From the NCBI RefSeq assembly GCF_007751035.1, contig NZ_CP036433.1:7731001-7795000 (forward strand): a stretch of 64,000 nucleotides of DNA. The letters are read 5' to 3'. Source of the stretch: Lignipirellula cremea (GTDB taxonomy: Bacteria; Planctomycetota; Planctomycetia; Pirellulales; Pirellulaceae). Below are positions 52,801 to 63,412 of the stretch, in pieces; within the stretch, counting starts at the first letter, position 1; the number at the start of each line of letters is the position of its first letter. Made by a program: the position numbers and the translations under genes. The notes under the pieces are model-generated. The model was not told the origin of the DNA. It did not search any database and saw only the letters and a list, made by a program, of their open reading frames with translations.

Positions 52801-52992
52801 CAGGGCGCCTTCGCGCAGGTCGAACCGCAGGCCCGCTTCGCGCGTTTGTTCATCGGGGCCGTGGCACTTGTAGCAGTTGTCCGACAGCAGGTTGCGGATA
52901 TCGCGGTTGTAATCGACCGCCGCCTCATCGGCGATCGCCGGCGCCGCGAGCAGCAGGAGCAGCAGGAGTGCAGGGGAGCGTCGTCGTAACAT
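49879..52992 (-). CDS. PSCyt1/DUF1549/DUF1553 protein with an internal beta-rich domain
   Basis: A 1037-residue exported protein of the same family as the one at 42.4 kb. The signal peptide covers residues 1-21 (SPALLLLLLLAAPAIADEA). The haem motif is CYKCHGPDEQTREAG near residue 40. DUF1549 carries RRVTFDLTGLPPTLEEID and CAVCHDHKFDPISQREFY. Between DUF1549 and DUF1553, roughly residues 420-620, is a beta-rich section (FAYVYLDLLDPPKQVMLQW, WVRLEVDASTVGL, GWAFTQFGGAVHWD) that looks like a jelly-roll carbohydrate-binding module. DUF1553 carries ARWLVTKENPLTARVVAN and RARTNTPLQALALMND. No DUF1501 gene follows it in this window, unlike the first copy. Confidence 0.94.
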   Translation of the reverse strand: MLRRRSPALLLLLLLAAPAIADEAAVDYNRDIRNLLSDNCYKCHGPDEQTREAGLRFDLREGALATLDSGDAAVVPGNLELSQLIARITTDDESEKMPPVDSGKKLSASQIEMLKDWVKQGAPWDVHWSFVNPQRPQIPERLNDWGEGPIDAFIQRKALAAGLTPNPAADKETLLRRVTFDLTGLPPTLEEIDQFLADSSPQAYEKVVDRLLKSPRYGEHMARYWLDAARYGDTHGLHLDNERSIWPYRNWVINAFNSNMPFDQFTVEQLAGDLLPNATLDQRIATGFNRCNVSTSEGGAIAEEFRVRYAVDRVETTSTVWLGLTAGCAVCHDHKFDPISQREFYQLFAYFNNTADKAMDGNALLPPPVIDLPTAAEQQQRDDLNQQLAAVRKKISTAVAAIDYAETQPEEPPSPEGRPTPAEDYVWFDDDLPPGAKAQGDEAGDSWKFVTSDQGPVYQGSRSHTRQSVGQSQHFFTDAANKLKIGKGDKLFAYVYLDLLDPPKQVMLQWNDGNWEHRAYWGENLITFGMPDTPGRVHAGPLPELGKWVRLEVDASTVGLKPGAAVNGWAFTQFGGAVHWDVAGLLTRNSQDQQGFDSLAAWAAADAKLAKSDVPANIRALAKLEAEKRDAKQQKQLQDYFLEHVYPASRATFQPLHQELARIEAEKKKLDDSIPSTMVMAETTAAEEAFILVRGEYDKRGEKVKPGVPAILPPTPADADPNRLTLARWLVTKENPLTARVVANRFWQQLFGTGLVKTAEDFGAQGENPTHPELLDWLAVEFRDNGWDVKHLMKQMVLSATYRQSTEVSPEAYQIDPPNRLLARGARFRMDAEMIRDTTLFVSGLLVEQVGGKSVKPYQPSGLWKAVGYTNSNTANFKQDHGEDLYRRGLYTFWKRTAPPPSLVIFDAPSREACTVRRARTNTPLQALALMNDVQYVEAARNFAQRMLKEGGKTPDERITFGVRLATGRTPDAARLAIYNGLLADALASYQADVEEAGKLLAVGESPRDESLDPAEHAAYTILANLVLNLSETVNKE

Positions 52993-53400
52993 GGGCGTTC
53001 GCAAGGGGTATAAGAAAGTAACTCGCCAGCAGCCTGTCAGGTACGCCGCCAGAAGGGAAGAAGAAAGCAGGCAGGTGCAGGCAGGCAAGGTCGCGGGAAG
53101 TACGGTGGGACTTTTTCTATTTTGACGAACTTTCGGCCAGAAATCAACGAAAGTTTCAGCAGGTTCGCAAAGTCGCTCCGTCTGGCATTGCCGCCAGGGC
53201 AGGGGGGTGGGCCCCTTTGACAACGTCTGCCGGGAGGCGACGTCCTGATTCTTCTGCTTTCTGGTCTCATGGTCGAAAATTCTTGTCCGGCAGGCGGGCC
53301 GTTGGTGTATGACCCTGATAGCTACCGCCGCAATCCGCTGTGGACGGGCCGATCGGCCTGCTGAAAGAACCTTTGTTTTAAGATTTGCCAGGAGTTTTCG
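52993..53400. other. Divergent spacer, no gene recognised
   Basis: About 408 bases between two divergent genes, presumably holding promoters for both. CAGGAG, the ribosome-binding site of the secreted protein, is at the right edge. Nothing else distinct was seen. Confidence 0.5.
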
Positions 53401-54153
53401 ATGACTTCGCTACTTTCCACCCGTTTACTGGCCGCTCTGCTGGCGACTTCACTGATTGCCGGCGCCTCCCTGGCCCAGGCCCAGAATCCCTGGCAAACGA
53501 ACAAGACTCCCTGGCCCCGCACAGGGCCAATCTGGCAGCCGGCGCCATCGGTGGACGTGGAAATCCTCTCGGGCGACCGGGTGCTGGCCAGGCAGACTTC
53601 GCAGCTCCGCAACGATCGCTATTCGCTTCCGTCGCATGTGCCGGCGCTGACGAAAGAGATGACGTTTCCCCGTTTTGGCATTGAATATTCAATCCGGGTC
53701 ACCAACCGGGGAACCAGCCGCATCGTGGCCAGGGTCGCGGTCGATGGACTGAGCGTGATGGACGGCAAGCCCGCCCGCGACTCGGGCGGTTACGTGCTGG
53801 CGGCCGGCCAGTCCTATACGATTACCGGCTGGCGGATTAACAACGATCGGGTCAAGGCGTTCCTGGTCAGCAAACCTGCCGAAAGCGAAGCAGCCAAACA
53901 GGGGCTGTCGTCGCAGGTCGGCCGCATCTCGGTGACGGCCATCGCCGAGTTACCCCCGCTGCCCCAGACCTGGGGCGCGGCGCCTTCGGCCCGCAGCCAT
54001 ACTTATGGTGCGGCGGGCGGCAGCTTTGGAGCATCGGCCGGCACCGCCTCGGGACGCGAAATGTCCTCCCAGGTCCGATCGGTCGCTTTCAAGTACAGCA
54101 ACCAGCGAACCACACTGGACTTCCACTACACGGTGGGTGGTTCGGACCGGTAG
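53401..54153 (+). CDS. Secreted protein of unknown function
   Basis: A 250-residue exported protein. The signal peptide covers residues 1-27 ([20 protein letters not shown]). Residues about 95-160 form a beta-rich region ([39 protein letters not shown]) that resembles an Ig-like or surface-display domain. Residues about 195-220 are Ala/Gly/Ser-rich. CAGGAG lies about 6 bases before the ATG. I do not recognise a named family; surface or periplasmic location is likely. Confidence 0.82.
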   Translation: MTSLLSTRLLAALLATSLIAGASLAQAQNPWQTNKTPWPRTGPIWQPAPSVDVEILSGDRVLARQTSQLRNDRYSLPSHVPALTKEMTFPRFGIEYSIRVTNRGTSRIVARVAVDGLSVMDGKPARDSGGYVLAAGQSYTITGWRINNDRVKAFLVSKPAESEAAKQGLSSQVGRISVTAIAELPPLPQTWGAAPSARSHTYGAAGGSFGASAGTASGREMSSQVRSVAFKYSNQRTTLDFHYTVGGSDR

Positions 54154-54491
54154 TTTCGATCCGGCAGAGAACAGCCTTCGCGGCGGGGATTCTTTCCGCC
54201 GTCCAGCGTCATCACCCCCTGCGGGTCGACCGGAAGATTCCGGCCGGCCCGTTTGGCGTTAATGCGTCTGGAAAAACGTCGGAACAAGGTCGTAACGTAT
54301 TTTCGACAAAGAGATTCCGGTCGCGATGCTGGTCGCTGCCAGCCCCGGGGTTCCCCGCGTTGACCGGCTGTTCCCCCTCCCGGCAGACAGACGGCGGCCA
54401 ATTGGTTAAAATTCACGCGGGGCGGCAAGTCGGTCGCCGCCTCCGTTGTTTTCGTTTTCGCCTCGCCTCTTTCCCAACAGAAATTGCACCC
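54154..54491. other. Intergenic spacer upstream of acnA
   Basis: About 338 bases with no recognisable gene. It must hold the acnA promoter. No regulatory site was recognised with confidence. Confidence 0.45.
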
Positions 54492-57209
<2,718 letters not shown>

Positions 57210-57228
57210 TGCAAACGTGATCCAGACA

Positions 57229-57257
57229 GGCCGGCCATTCCAACAGGATGGCCGGCC
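57229..57257 (+). terminator. Hairpin after acnA
   Basis: GGCCGGCCAT and ATGGCCGGCC form a perfect 10-bp stem with a 9-base loop, 19 bases beyond the acnA stop. No U-tract follows, so it is terminator-like or a 3'-end stabiliser. Confidence 0.6.
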
Positions 57258-57308
57258 GCCATGCGGAACAATAACGATTGCCTGCGGTTGGCTCCGTCGC
57301 TGGAAGGG

Positions 57309-57450
57309 CCTTCACTCGGACCGCAAGACGAATGACTGCAGATTCTGGTTCGTCGTCCTGAAGCAACGCAGACGCCCGACAGTCGACTGTCACTGGGTGA
57401 AAGATCGCGTTCTTTTGCGGAGCAAAAGACGACTGACCTTCGCCTTCCCT
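57309..57450 (+). repeat. Dispersed hairpin element, copy B
   Basis: About 140 bases aligning with 37767-37908 at roughly 80 percent. CTTTTGC-GGA-GCAAAAG is a perfect 7-bp hairpin here, while the corresponding hairpin in copy A has one mismatch. It sits in the 290-base spacer between acnA and the SelD fusion gene. Confidence 0.75.
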
Positions 57451-57497
57451 CAGGCATTCCCTCGACGTCCTTCGGAACTTCTCTCGTCAGGATCGCG

Positions 57498-59729
57498 ATG
57501 CAGGCGACATTGCCGAAGTACGAGGTCGTGCTGCTCGGCGTGGGCCATACCAACGCCCATGTACTGCGCATGTGGCGGATGCGTCCTTTCCCCGACGCCC
57601 GGCTGACCTGTATCTCGAACTTTCCCGTTTCCACTTACTCCGGCATGTTGCCCGGCGTGCTGGCGGGCGACTACCCGCCGCAGCGGATGGAGATCGACCT
57701 GGTCCGGCTATGCGCCGCCTCCGGCGCCCGACTGCTGCTGGCGGAGGTGTCAGGTCTTGACATCGAAGGCCGGCGGCTGCTGTTCACGGATCGTCCGCCC
57801 TTGCCGTTTGACGCCCTGTCGATCGGCATCGGCTCCGTTCCCAGCCGGGCAGGGCTGCGGGAGTCCGACGATCTGCTGCTCCCCATCAAACCGATGCAGA
57901 CCTTTCTTGGCCGGCTGCAGCAGCGGTGCGAACAGGCCCTGGCCCGCCAGCAGGAACCGGTGCTCAAGGCGACGATCGTCGGCGGCGGCGCGGGCGGCGT
58001 GGAGATCGCCCTCTGCCTGCCCGGATTCGTCCAGCGGCTGGCGCCGGGCGTGCAGCTGGAACTGACGCTCGTGCACGGCGGCGAGCAACTGCTGGGCGAC
58101 GCCTCGCACGCGCTCCGTCGGAAAGTGCAGAAAGAGTTTGAAAAACGTGGCGTGAACCTGCGCATGCAGCAGCGCGTGGTGCGGGCCTGCCGCAACACGG
58201 TCGAACTGGATAGCGGCCAGTCGTTCCCGGCCGACGTCGTGCTCTGGGCGACCGGAGCCAAGGCGCCTCCGCTGCTGGAGAAGCTGGGACTGCCGGTCGA
58301 CGGCCGCGGCTTTCTGCTGATTGAAGACTCTCTCCGCACGACCGCCCAGGCGCCCATCTTTGCCGTCGGAGATTCCGGCACGCTCGCCAGCGATCCCACG
58401 CCCAAGGCGGGCGTGTACGCCGTGCGGCAGGGGCCCATCCTGTGGGAGAACCTGGACCGCGTGCTGCGCGGCGAAACGCTCCAGCCGTACCGACCCCAAA
58501 GCGGCTTTCTCAAACTGCTCAACACGGGCGACGGCCGGGCGATCCTTGACTACCACGGGCTGGCCGCCCAGGGACGCTGGGCCTGGAAGCTGAAAGATGC
58601 GATCGATGGTCGCTTCATGGACAAGTACCAGAACTACGAGCCGCCCGCGATGGACGGCGAACTGCTCGCGCCGAACGAAGGGCCCGTCATGCGTTGCCTG
58701 GGTTGCGGCGGCAAGGTCGCCGGCTCGGTGCTGTCGGCCGCGCTCGCTCGGTTGGCAAAACAGGATCGGTTAAGGACGCCCGCTGCGTCGCACCTGGCGT
58801 GGGGCAGGGCAGGGAGCGACGACGCGATTCTTCTGCGCGTCGCCAGCGGCCAGGTCATGGTCAGCAATGACTTTTTCGCCGCTCCGTTTGATGATCCGTA
58901 TCTGGTCGGGCGGATCGCCGCCCTGCATGCGGCCAGCGACCTGTTCGCTTCGGGAGCGCGGCCGACCGCCGCCCTGGCGATGGCCGAACTGCCGCTGGGT
59001 TCGCCCATCGCGCAAGAGGAGCTGCTCTACCAGACGCTGGCCGGAGCGGCCGAAGAATTCGCCCGGATGGACGCCGTCATCGCCGGCGGCCATACGCTGG
59101 AAGGCCCCCGCTTCACCATCGGCTTCACCGTGCTGGGCGAGCTGACAGGCGAACAGCCAACCGGCAAGGACGGGCTGGCGCCAGGCGACCGGTTGATCCT
59201 CACCAAACCGCTGGGGACGGGCGTACTGCTGGCGGCGCATGCTTTGTGCCGTTGCCGGGGCAGATGGTGGGAGTCGCTGCTGGCGGCCCTGTTACGCAGC
59301 AACCAGTCGGCCGCAGCCGCCGTCCCGCAGTTTGGCCTGCAGGCCGCGACCGATATCACCGGCTTCGGGCTGGCCGGACATCTGTTCGAAATGCTCGACG
59401 CCAGCGGCCTCTCGGCCGAGCTTCCGCTGGACGGACTGCCCCTGCTGCCCGGCGCCGAAACGCTGCTGGGCGAGCAACTGGAAAGCACGCTCGCCCCGGC
59501 CAACCGCGCCTGTGAAGACCGGATCGATCGCCAGGCCAGCGACAGCGAGTCGCCACGGTATGCGGCCCTGTTCGATCCACAAACCTGCGGCGGGCTGTTA
59601 CTGGCGGCCCCGGCCGACAAAGCGAACGAAGTCGTTGCCTGGCTGCAGGAACAGGGCGACAGCGACGCGTGCATCATCGGGCAAACCGAGCCGCAACGGG
59701 ACGATCGCCCGCGACTACGTTTGATTTAG
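57498..59729 (+). CDS. selD: NADH-dehydrogenase-like/selenide water dikinase fusion
   Basis: A 743-residue fusion. Residues 1-390 are a pyridine-nucleotide-disulfide oxidoreductase of the Ndh type: VVLLGVGHTNAHVL is a first FAD motif with an altered glycine pattern, ATIVGGGAGGVEIALCL the NAD site, and APIFAVGDSGTL the C-terminal FAD motif. Residues about 397-743 are SelD, which makes selenophosphate from selenide and ATP. Active-site C403 and K406 lie in CLGCGGKVAG, equivalent to Cys17 and Lys20 of E. coli SelD; GSDDAILLRV, ASDLFASGARP and VIAGGHTLEG are the metal and ATP motifs. Such fusions are known from cyanobacteria and others. No selA, selB or tRNA-Sec is in the window. Confidence 0.93.
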   Translation: MQATLPKYEVVLLGVGHTNAHVLRMWRMRPFPDARLTCISNFPVSTYSGMLPGVLAGDYPPQRMEIDLVRLCAASGARLLLAEVSGLDIEGRRLLFTDRPPLPFDALSIGIGSVPSRAGLRESDDLLLPIKPMQTFLGRLQQRCEQALARQQEPVLKATIVGGGAGGVEIALCLPGFVQRLAPGVQLELTLVHGGEQLLGDASHALRRKVQKEFEKRGVNLRMQQRVVRACRNTVELDSGQSFPADVVLWATGAKAPPLLEKLGLPVDGRGFLLIEDSLRTTAQAPIFAVGDSGTLASDPTPKAGVYAVRQGPILWENLDRVLRGETLQPYRPQSGFLKLLNTGDGRAILDYHGLAAQGRWAWKLKDAIDGRFMDKYQNYEPPAMDGELLAPNEGPVMRCLGCGGKVAGSVLSAALARLAKQDRLRTPAASHLAWGRAGSDDAILLRVASGQVMVSNDFFAAPFDDPYLVGRIAALHAASDLFASGARPTAALAMAELPLGSPIAQEELLYQTLAGAAEEFARMDAVIAGGHTLEGPRFTIGFTVLGELTGEQPTGKDGLAPGDRLILTKPLGTGVLLAAHALCRCRGRWWESLLAALLRSNQSAAAAVPQFGLQAATDITGFGLAGHLFEMLDASGLSAELPLDGLPLLPGAETLLGEQLESTLAPANRACEDRIDRQASDSESPRYAALFDPQTCGGLLLAAPADKANEVVAWLQEQGDSDACIIGQTEPQRDDRPRLRLI

Positions 59730-59736
59730 CAGCAGG

Positions 59737-59802
59737 GCAGGTTTGCAACCTGCGATCGATCCCAACCATTCGATTTTGGACGAACAGGTTAAAAACCTGT
59801 TC
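59737..59802 (+). terminator. Two perfect CAGGTT hairpins after selD
   Basis: GCAGGTT-TGC-AACCTGC (59737-59753) and GAACAGGTT-AAA-AACCTGTTC (59782-59802) are two perfect hairpins with 3-base loops that share the CAGGTT/AACCTG stem core. They follow the selD stop by 8 and 53 bases. No U-tract is present, so their role in termination is unproven. Confidence 0.65.
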
Positions 59803-59824
59803 CACGAAAAGGCACGGACATGGG

Positions 59825-59857
59825 CTCCAAAGTCTGGCGACTTCGGTTACGTGCTGG
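59825..59857 (+). repeat. 33-bp dispersed motif, copy 2
   Basis: CTCCAAAGTCTGGCGACTTC continuing to GCTGG, matching 32938-32970 at 29 of 33 positions. It ends 6 bases from the stop codon of the leftward hydrolase gene. Confidence 0.7.
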
Positions 59858-59862
59858 GCGCG

Positions 59863-60681
59863 TTATAGCTCGCGCAGGAATGCGTCCAGGGCGTCGCGGT
59901 ATTCGTCGGACTGCGGGTCGTTGTGGTTGGCGCCGGGGATGACGATGAACGTCTTCTTTTTGCCGGGCGCCGCCGCAAACAGTTTCTGGGCTTGCTCCAG
60001 CGGAATCAGTTGATCGGCGTCGCCGTGCGACTGGAGCAGCGGCCCCTGGTACTTTTTGATTTTGCGGAGCGAGTTAAACCGTTCCGTCATCAGCAGCGAG
60101 GTCGGCAAAAAAGGGAAGGCGTTCCCCGCGACTGCCGGCAGACTGGCGAACGTGCTGGCCAGCACCAGACCCCGCGCGCCGTCTTGCGCCAGATCGACGG
60201 CCACGGCTCCGCCCAGCGAACGGCCCATCAGGAGAATCTCGGACTCGGGAACGTGAGTGCGTTGCGACAACCAGGTCCGCGCCGCCCGGGCGTCGGCCAG
60301 CACGCCTTCTTCAAAGGGCTCGCATTCGCTCTTGCCGTAGCCGCGATAGTCGAACATCATCACGGCCAGGCGATGCCTTTGGTTCAAGATCGCCAGGGTG
60401 TTTCCCCGGCTCACCATGTTGCCGGCGTTGCCGTGACAAAAGAGCGCCACGGCCGTGGGCTCGGGGTGTCCCGCGTACCAGCCATGCAGCTTCACGCCGT
60501 CAGCCGAGGTAAATTGAACTTCCTCAAACGGCACGGCCCGGTTTTCCAGCTCCGCCGGAAACGCCTGCGGCTGATAAAGCAGTCCGCGCTCCAGCCTGGC
60601 CAAAGGGGAGTAATGGTTGATGGTCGCGCAGCCGGAAAGAACAACCAGCGACAAGGCAGCGATCAGGGCGGCACGTCGCAT
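59863..60681 (-). CDS. Alpha/beta hydrolase lipoprotein
   Basis: A 272-residue lipid-anchored hydrolase. The lipobox is VVLSGC with the modified cysteine at C18. The fold is the BEM46/ABHD-like serine hydrolase type: ALFCHGNAGNM is the oxyanion region, MMFDYRGYGKS follows, LLMGRSLGGAVAV holds the nucleophile serine, SHGDADQLIP the acid and GANHND the histidine. It starts 40 bases after the MaoC gene on the same strand, so the two are probably co-transcribed. Substrate unknown. Confidence 0.92.
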   Translation of the reverse strand: MRRAALIAALSLVVLSGCATINHYSPLARLERGLLYQPQAFPAELENRAVPFEEVQFTSADGVKLHGWYAGHPEPTAVALFCHGNAGNMVSRGNTLAILNQRHRLAVMMFDYRGYGKSECEPFEEGVLADARAARTWLSQRTHVPESEILLMGRSLGGAVAVDLAQDGARGLVLASTFASLPAVAGNAFPFLPTSLLMTERFNSLRKIKKYQGPLLQSHGDADQLIPLEQAQKLFAAAPGKKKTFIVIPGANHNDPQSDEYRDALDAFLREL

Positions 60682-60721
60682 AAGATCCGGATCCCCTTTG
60701 GATGGACCGATCACTCGAAAC

Positions 60722-61192
60722 TTACGCGGCCCGGCGGCGGTTCATCAGGGCGATGGGGGACATGGAGACGACCGTGTCGAACAGCCCTTCCTGGACGGTC
60801 TCGTTCCGCTGGTTCACCAGGCGACGGCGCCAGGTGACCTGGCCCCGGCGGCGGCCCGAGTCCCGTTTATCGACAACTTCAGTAATCACACGCACGGTGT
60901 CGCCGAAGTAGATCGGCTTCAAAAAGCTCCATTCGGAGATCTGCGAGAAGGCGTCCGTTTTGACGCGGGGGCATTCGCTGGCAAGACCGGCGGCGAGGCT
61001 CAGTCCTAACAGTCCATGCGCAATCCGCTGCCGAAAGGGGGTGGTCTGGGCGAATTCCACATCCATGTGGAGCGGATCGGTGTCGCCGGTTAGCGTACCG
61101 AAATTCACCACATCGGTCTCGGTAATGGTACGGCCGCGGCTTTCCCACACATCGCCCAGTTCCAGATCGTCGTAGTGCAGTGATTCCGCCAT
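60722..61192 (-). CDS. MaoC family dehydratase
   Basis: A 156-residue hot-dog fold protein. The catalytic region is TGDTDPLHMDVEFAQ with the aspartate and histidine of the MaoC/R-hydratase active site, followed by FRQRIAHGLLGLSLAAGL. Such enzymes hydrate trans-2-enoyl-CoA or related acyl-CoAs. It lies just upstream of the lipoprotein hydrolase on the same strand. The pathway is not clear from its neighbours. Confidence 0.93.
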   Translation of the reverse strand: MAESLHYDDLELGDVWESRGRTITETDVVNFGTLTGDTDPLHMDVEFAQTTPFRQRIAHGLLGLSLAAGLASECPRVKTDAFSQISEWSFLKPIYFGDTVRVITEVVDKRDSGRRRGQVTWRRRLVNQRNETVQEGLFDTVVSMSPIALMNRRRAA

Positions 61193-61281
61193 GAATTAAG
61201 CCCTTTGCTCACGTTTCTGATTCAACAGGTTGCCAACAATCGATGCGAAAATCGGGCGCCAGATCCTTTTTGTCGACCTGG

Positions 61282-63018
61282 CTAAAAGTCGTACCACAAG
61301 CCAAAACCAATTTGCTGTTCCGTAGAAAACGGAAAGGAGTAATGGTTGCTCTTGCCGGCCAGGTAATGCAAGCCCATGCGCAACAACCGTCCGTTTTGAT
61401 CGGCCCGCCAGGCCCAGCCAGCCTGCACGGTCACATTGCCGCCAAAGTCGACTTCCTGCCGCAAGTGCACGTTGGCCGCGAAGAACGGAGCCCCGCAAAT
61501 GCCGGTCGGCGCGTAAGGGGCGTAGTCGATCCCAAACTGAAACTCCCACGGCTCACTGATTTCGCTGTAAAACGCCCAGCCCACTTCGGCGTACAACCGC
61601 ACGTCGTCGACCGGATAAAACGAGTAGCCCAGCTGCAGCACGTCGCGGGCAAAGTTCAAACGATCGTACCCGGGACGCTTGAGCAGGAACTCATCGCCCA
61701 GGTGGGAACTCAAATGGTAGTAAGCAAACTTGAACTGCGATCGGCCAATGCCGTAAGTGAACGGCACGCCGCCGCGGTAGTCGGCGCTCTGCACATCGAC
61801 TTCTTCTTCAATATCCAGCCGGATCTGGGCTGAGCCTTCGGCGTCGACCTGGAAGCCCTGGGGAAAGTAATCTCCCTGGGTTCCATAACGCAGCAGGCCG
61901 ACGCGGGCGCCCAGCGTGGCGTCCCACATCAGGTTGGTCGTGTGGATGTCGTCGTCGACATGGAGAATGTGCGCGGCAAACCGCGACTCTTTGGCGCCGG
62001 CCAGGTACGACTTGTAAATGATGCTGGCAGGCAATACCTGCAGCGTCCAGGGCTGGCCATAGGCCGGAGCAATAAACGTATTGTGGGCTGTGCCGTATTC
62101 ACTCAACGTGAGGTCGGGATCCTGGAACAGCATGTCGTCGGGCGATAACGCTTCAATCGCCTGGCCGTCCGACGCGCTCGCTCCCTGCATATCGCTCCAG
62201 ACCGCCCCGCCGCCTGCGGCGCTGGGATAGCCTGTCGTCGCCTGCGGACTGGGATAGCCAGAGCTGGGATAGCCAGAGTTCGTATAGCCGGTGCTGGCGT
62301 GGACTGCGACCGCACTGCCGGGCGCCGGATAGCCGGCTCCGGGATCGGCGTAGGCGCCGCTGGAATAGTTCGAGGTCGACTGGCCGCCGGCCGAGTAGCC
62401 TGCGGGCGCCGCGCCGGAACGCGGGTAAGACGCATTTGGCCCGCCATTCGCCAGATAAGCGGCCGGCGCCGCCGCGTCCAAAGGCGCGATCGGTTCGGAA
62501 TCGTAAGGGCTATGCGGGATCGGAGCCTGCAGCCCGCCGCGCCCCGCAACCGGCGGCGCCGCCGCGGGATCAAAGGCGGAAGGTCCCGCAGTCGGAGGCC
62601 CCGCAACGGGAGGAAAGCGGGCCGGTCCGCCGGCCGCAAACGCCGAAGGCGGCTGGGATGCTGCAGGATCGCCCTGGGGCGAAGTGGCCGGATAGCGGTT
62701 GTTCGGTGGTGAATTTGCCGGCAGAGCAGCCGTGGTATAAGCCGGCCCGGAAAGGTCGTCGACCGATCCGCCGTAACCGTCGTACCCGACGCGAGCCACG
62801 TTGGGCTGGTCGTCGTCCGGAACCGAAGTGGGGATCGGTCCGGTCGACAGCTTGCCGGCATCGATCGCCGGCAGACGCTCCACCTGGGCCCGCACCGAGG
62901 CGGGATTCGCCAGGGAAACTGCGGCTGCCAGCAGGCAAAGGACAAGTGCGTTCCCGGTCAACGGGCGGTGGCCAGTCGCTGCGGCGAACGTGCGTAGCAG
63001 GGGGTAAAGGTTGTTCAT
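61282..63018 (-). CDS. DUF1207 outer-membrane protein with low-complexity N-terminal region
   Basis: A 578-residue exported protein. The signal region covers about residues 20-44 (ALVLCLLAAAVSLANPASVR). Residues about 60-290 are low-complexity, rich in Pro, Ala, Gly, Ser and Tyr, with repeated GYPS and GYxNSGYPS words. Residues about 325-578 are the DUF1207 beta-barrel domain (LPASIIYKSYLAGAKESRFA, ATLGARVGLLRYG, FKFAYYHLSSHLGDEF, QLGYSFYPVDDVRLYAEVGW) and end in WYDF, an outer-membrane-type terminus. It is probably a surface-exposed barrel with a long flexible periplasmic segment. The function is unknown. Confidence 0.9.
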   Translation of the reverse strand: MNNLYPLLRTFAAATGHRPLTGNALVLCLLAAAVSLANPASVRAQVERLPAIDAGKLSTGPIPTSVPDDDQPNVARVGYDGYGGSVDDLSGPAYTTAALPANSPPNNRYPATSPQGDPAASQPPSAFAAGGPARFPPVAGPPTAGPSAFDPAAAPPVAGRGGLQAPIPHSPYDSEPIAPLDAAAPAAYLANGGPNASYPRSGAAPAGYSAGGQSTSNYSSGAYADPGAGYPAPGSAVAVHASTGYTNSGYPSSGYPSPQATTGYPSAAGGGAVWSDMQGASASDGQAIEALSPDDMLFQDPDLTLSEYGTAHNTFIAPAYGQPWTLQVLPASIIYKSYLAGAKESRFAAHILHVDDDIHTTNLMWDATLGARVGLLRYGTQGDYFPQGFQVDAEGSAQIRLDIEEEVDVQSADYRGGVPFTYGIGRSQFKFAYYHLSSHLGDEFLLKRPGYDRLNFARDVLQLGYSFYPVDDVRLYAEVGWAFYSEISEPWEFQFGIDYAPYAPTGICGAPFFAANVHLRQEVDFGGNVTVQAGWAWRADQNGRLLRMGLHYLAGKSNHYSFPFSTEQQIGFGLWYDF

Positions 63019-63412
63019 GTCACAATGGTTCCCGGCCTCGTTGCACGAGGAAGAACTCGAAATGATAAAGGACCCCAGCCAATCGATACGTGTCGACGCA
63101 ATGGGAGCGTCCCGCGGAATCGATCAACGGGGGCGGAGTGTAGCGAGAACCTCGTTCTGGAGACAGACCGATTTTGCAGCTGCCGAATTGGGGGAATCTG
63201 TCCCTCCTCGCCCGACAGAAAAAAACTGCCGGTTTTTTCTCCATTGACTTGCTATCCGCCCGGCGAAAATCCAAAATATCGAGCAACAGGCAGCAGGGGG
63301 CGACCAGACTTTTCTGGCAGAGTTCAAGTTGAGGCCCCCGCAGTGATCTCGCAATGGTCGTGCTGAATTGCAGCGTGAACGATTCTTTTCGACGTTTTCA
63401 AAGGGTTGGGTC
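63019..63412. other. Divergent spacer, no gene recognised
   Basis: About 394 bases between the DUF1207 gene and the HEAT-repeat gene, which diverge. Promoters for both should be here. No distinct motif or hairpin was recognised. Confidence 0.5.
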
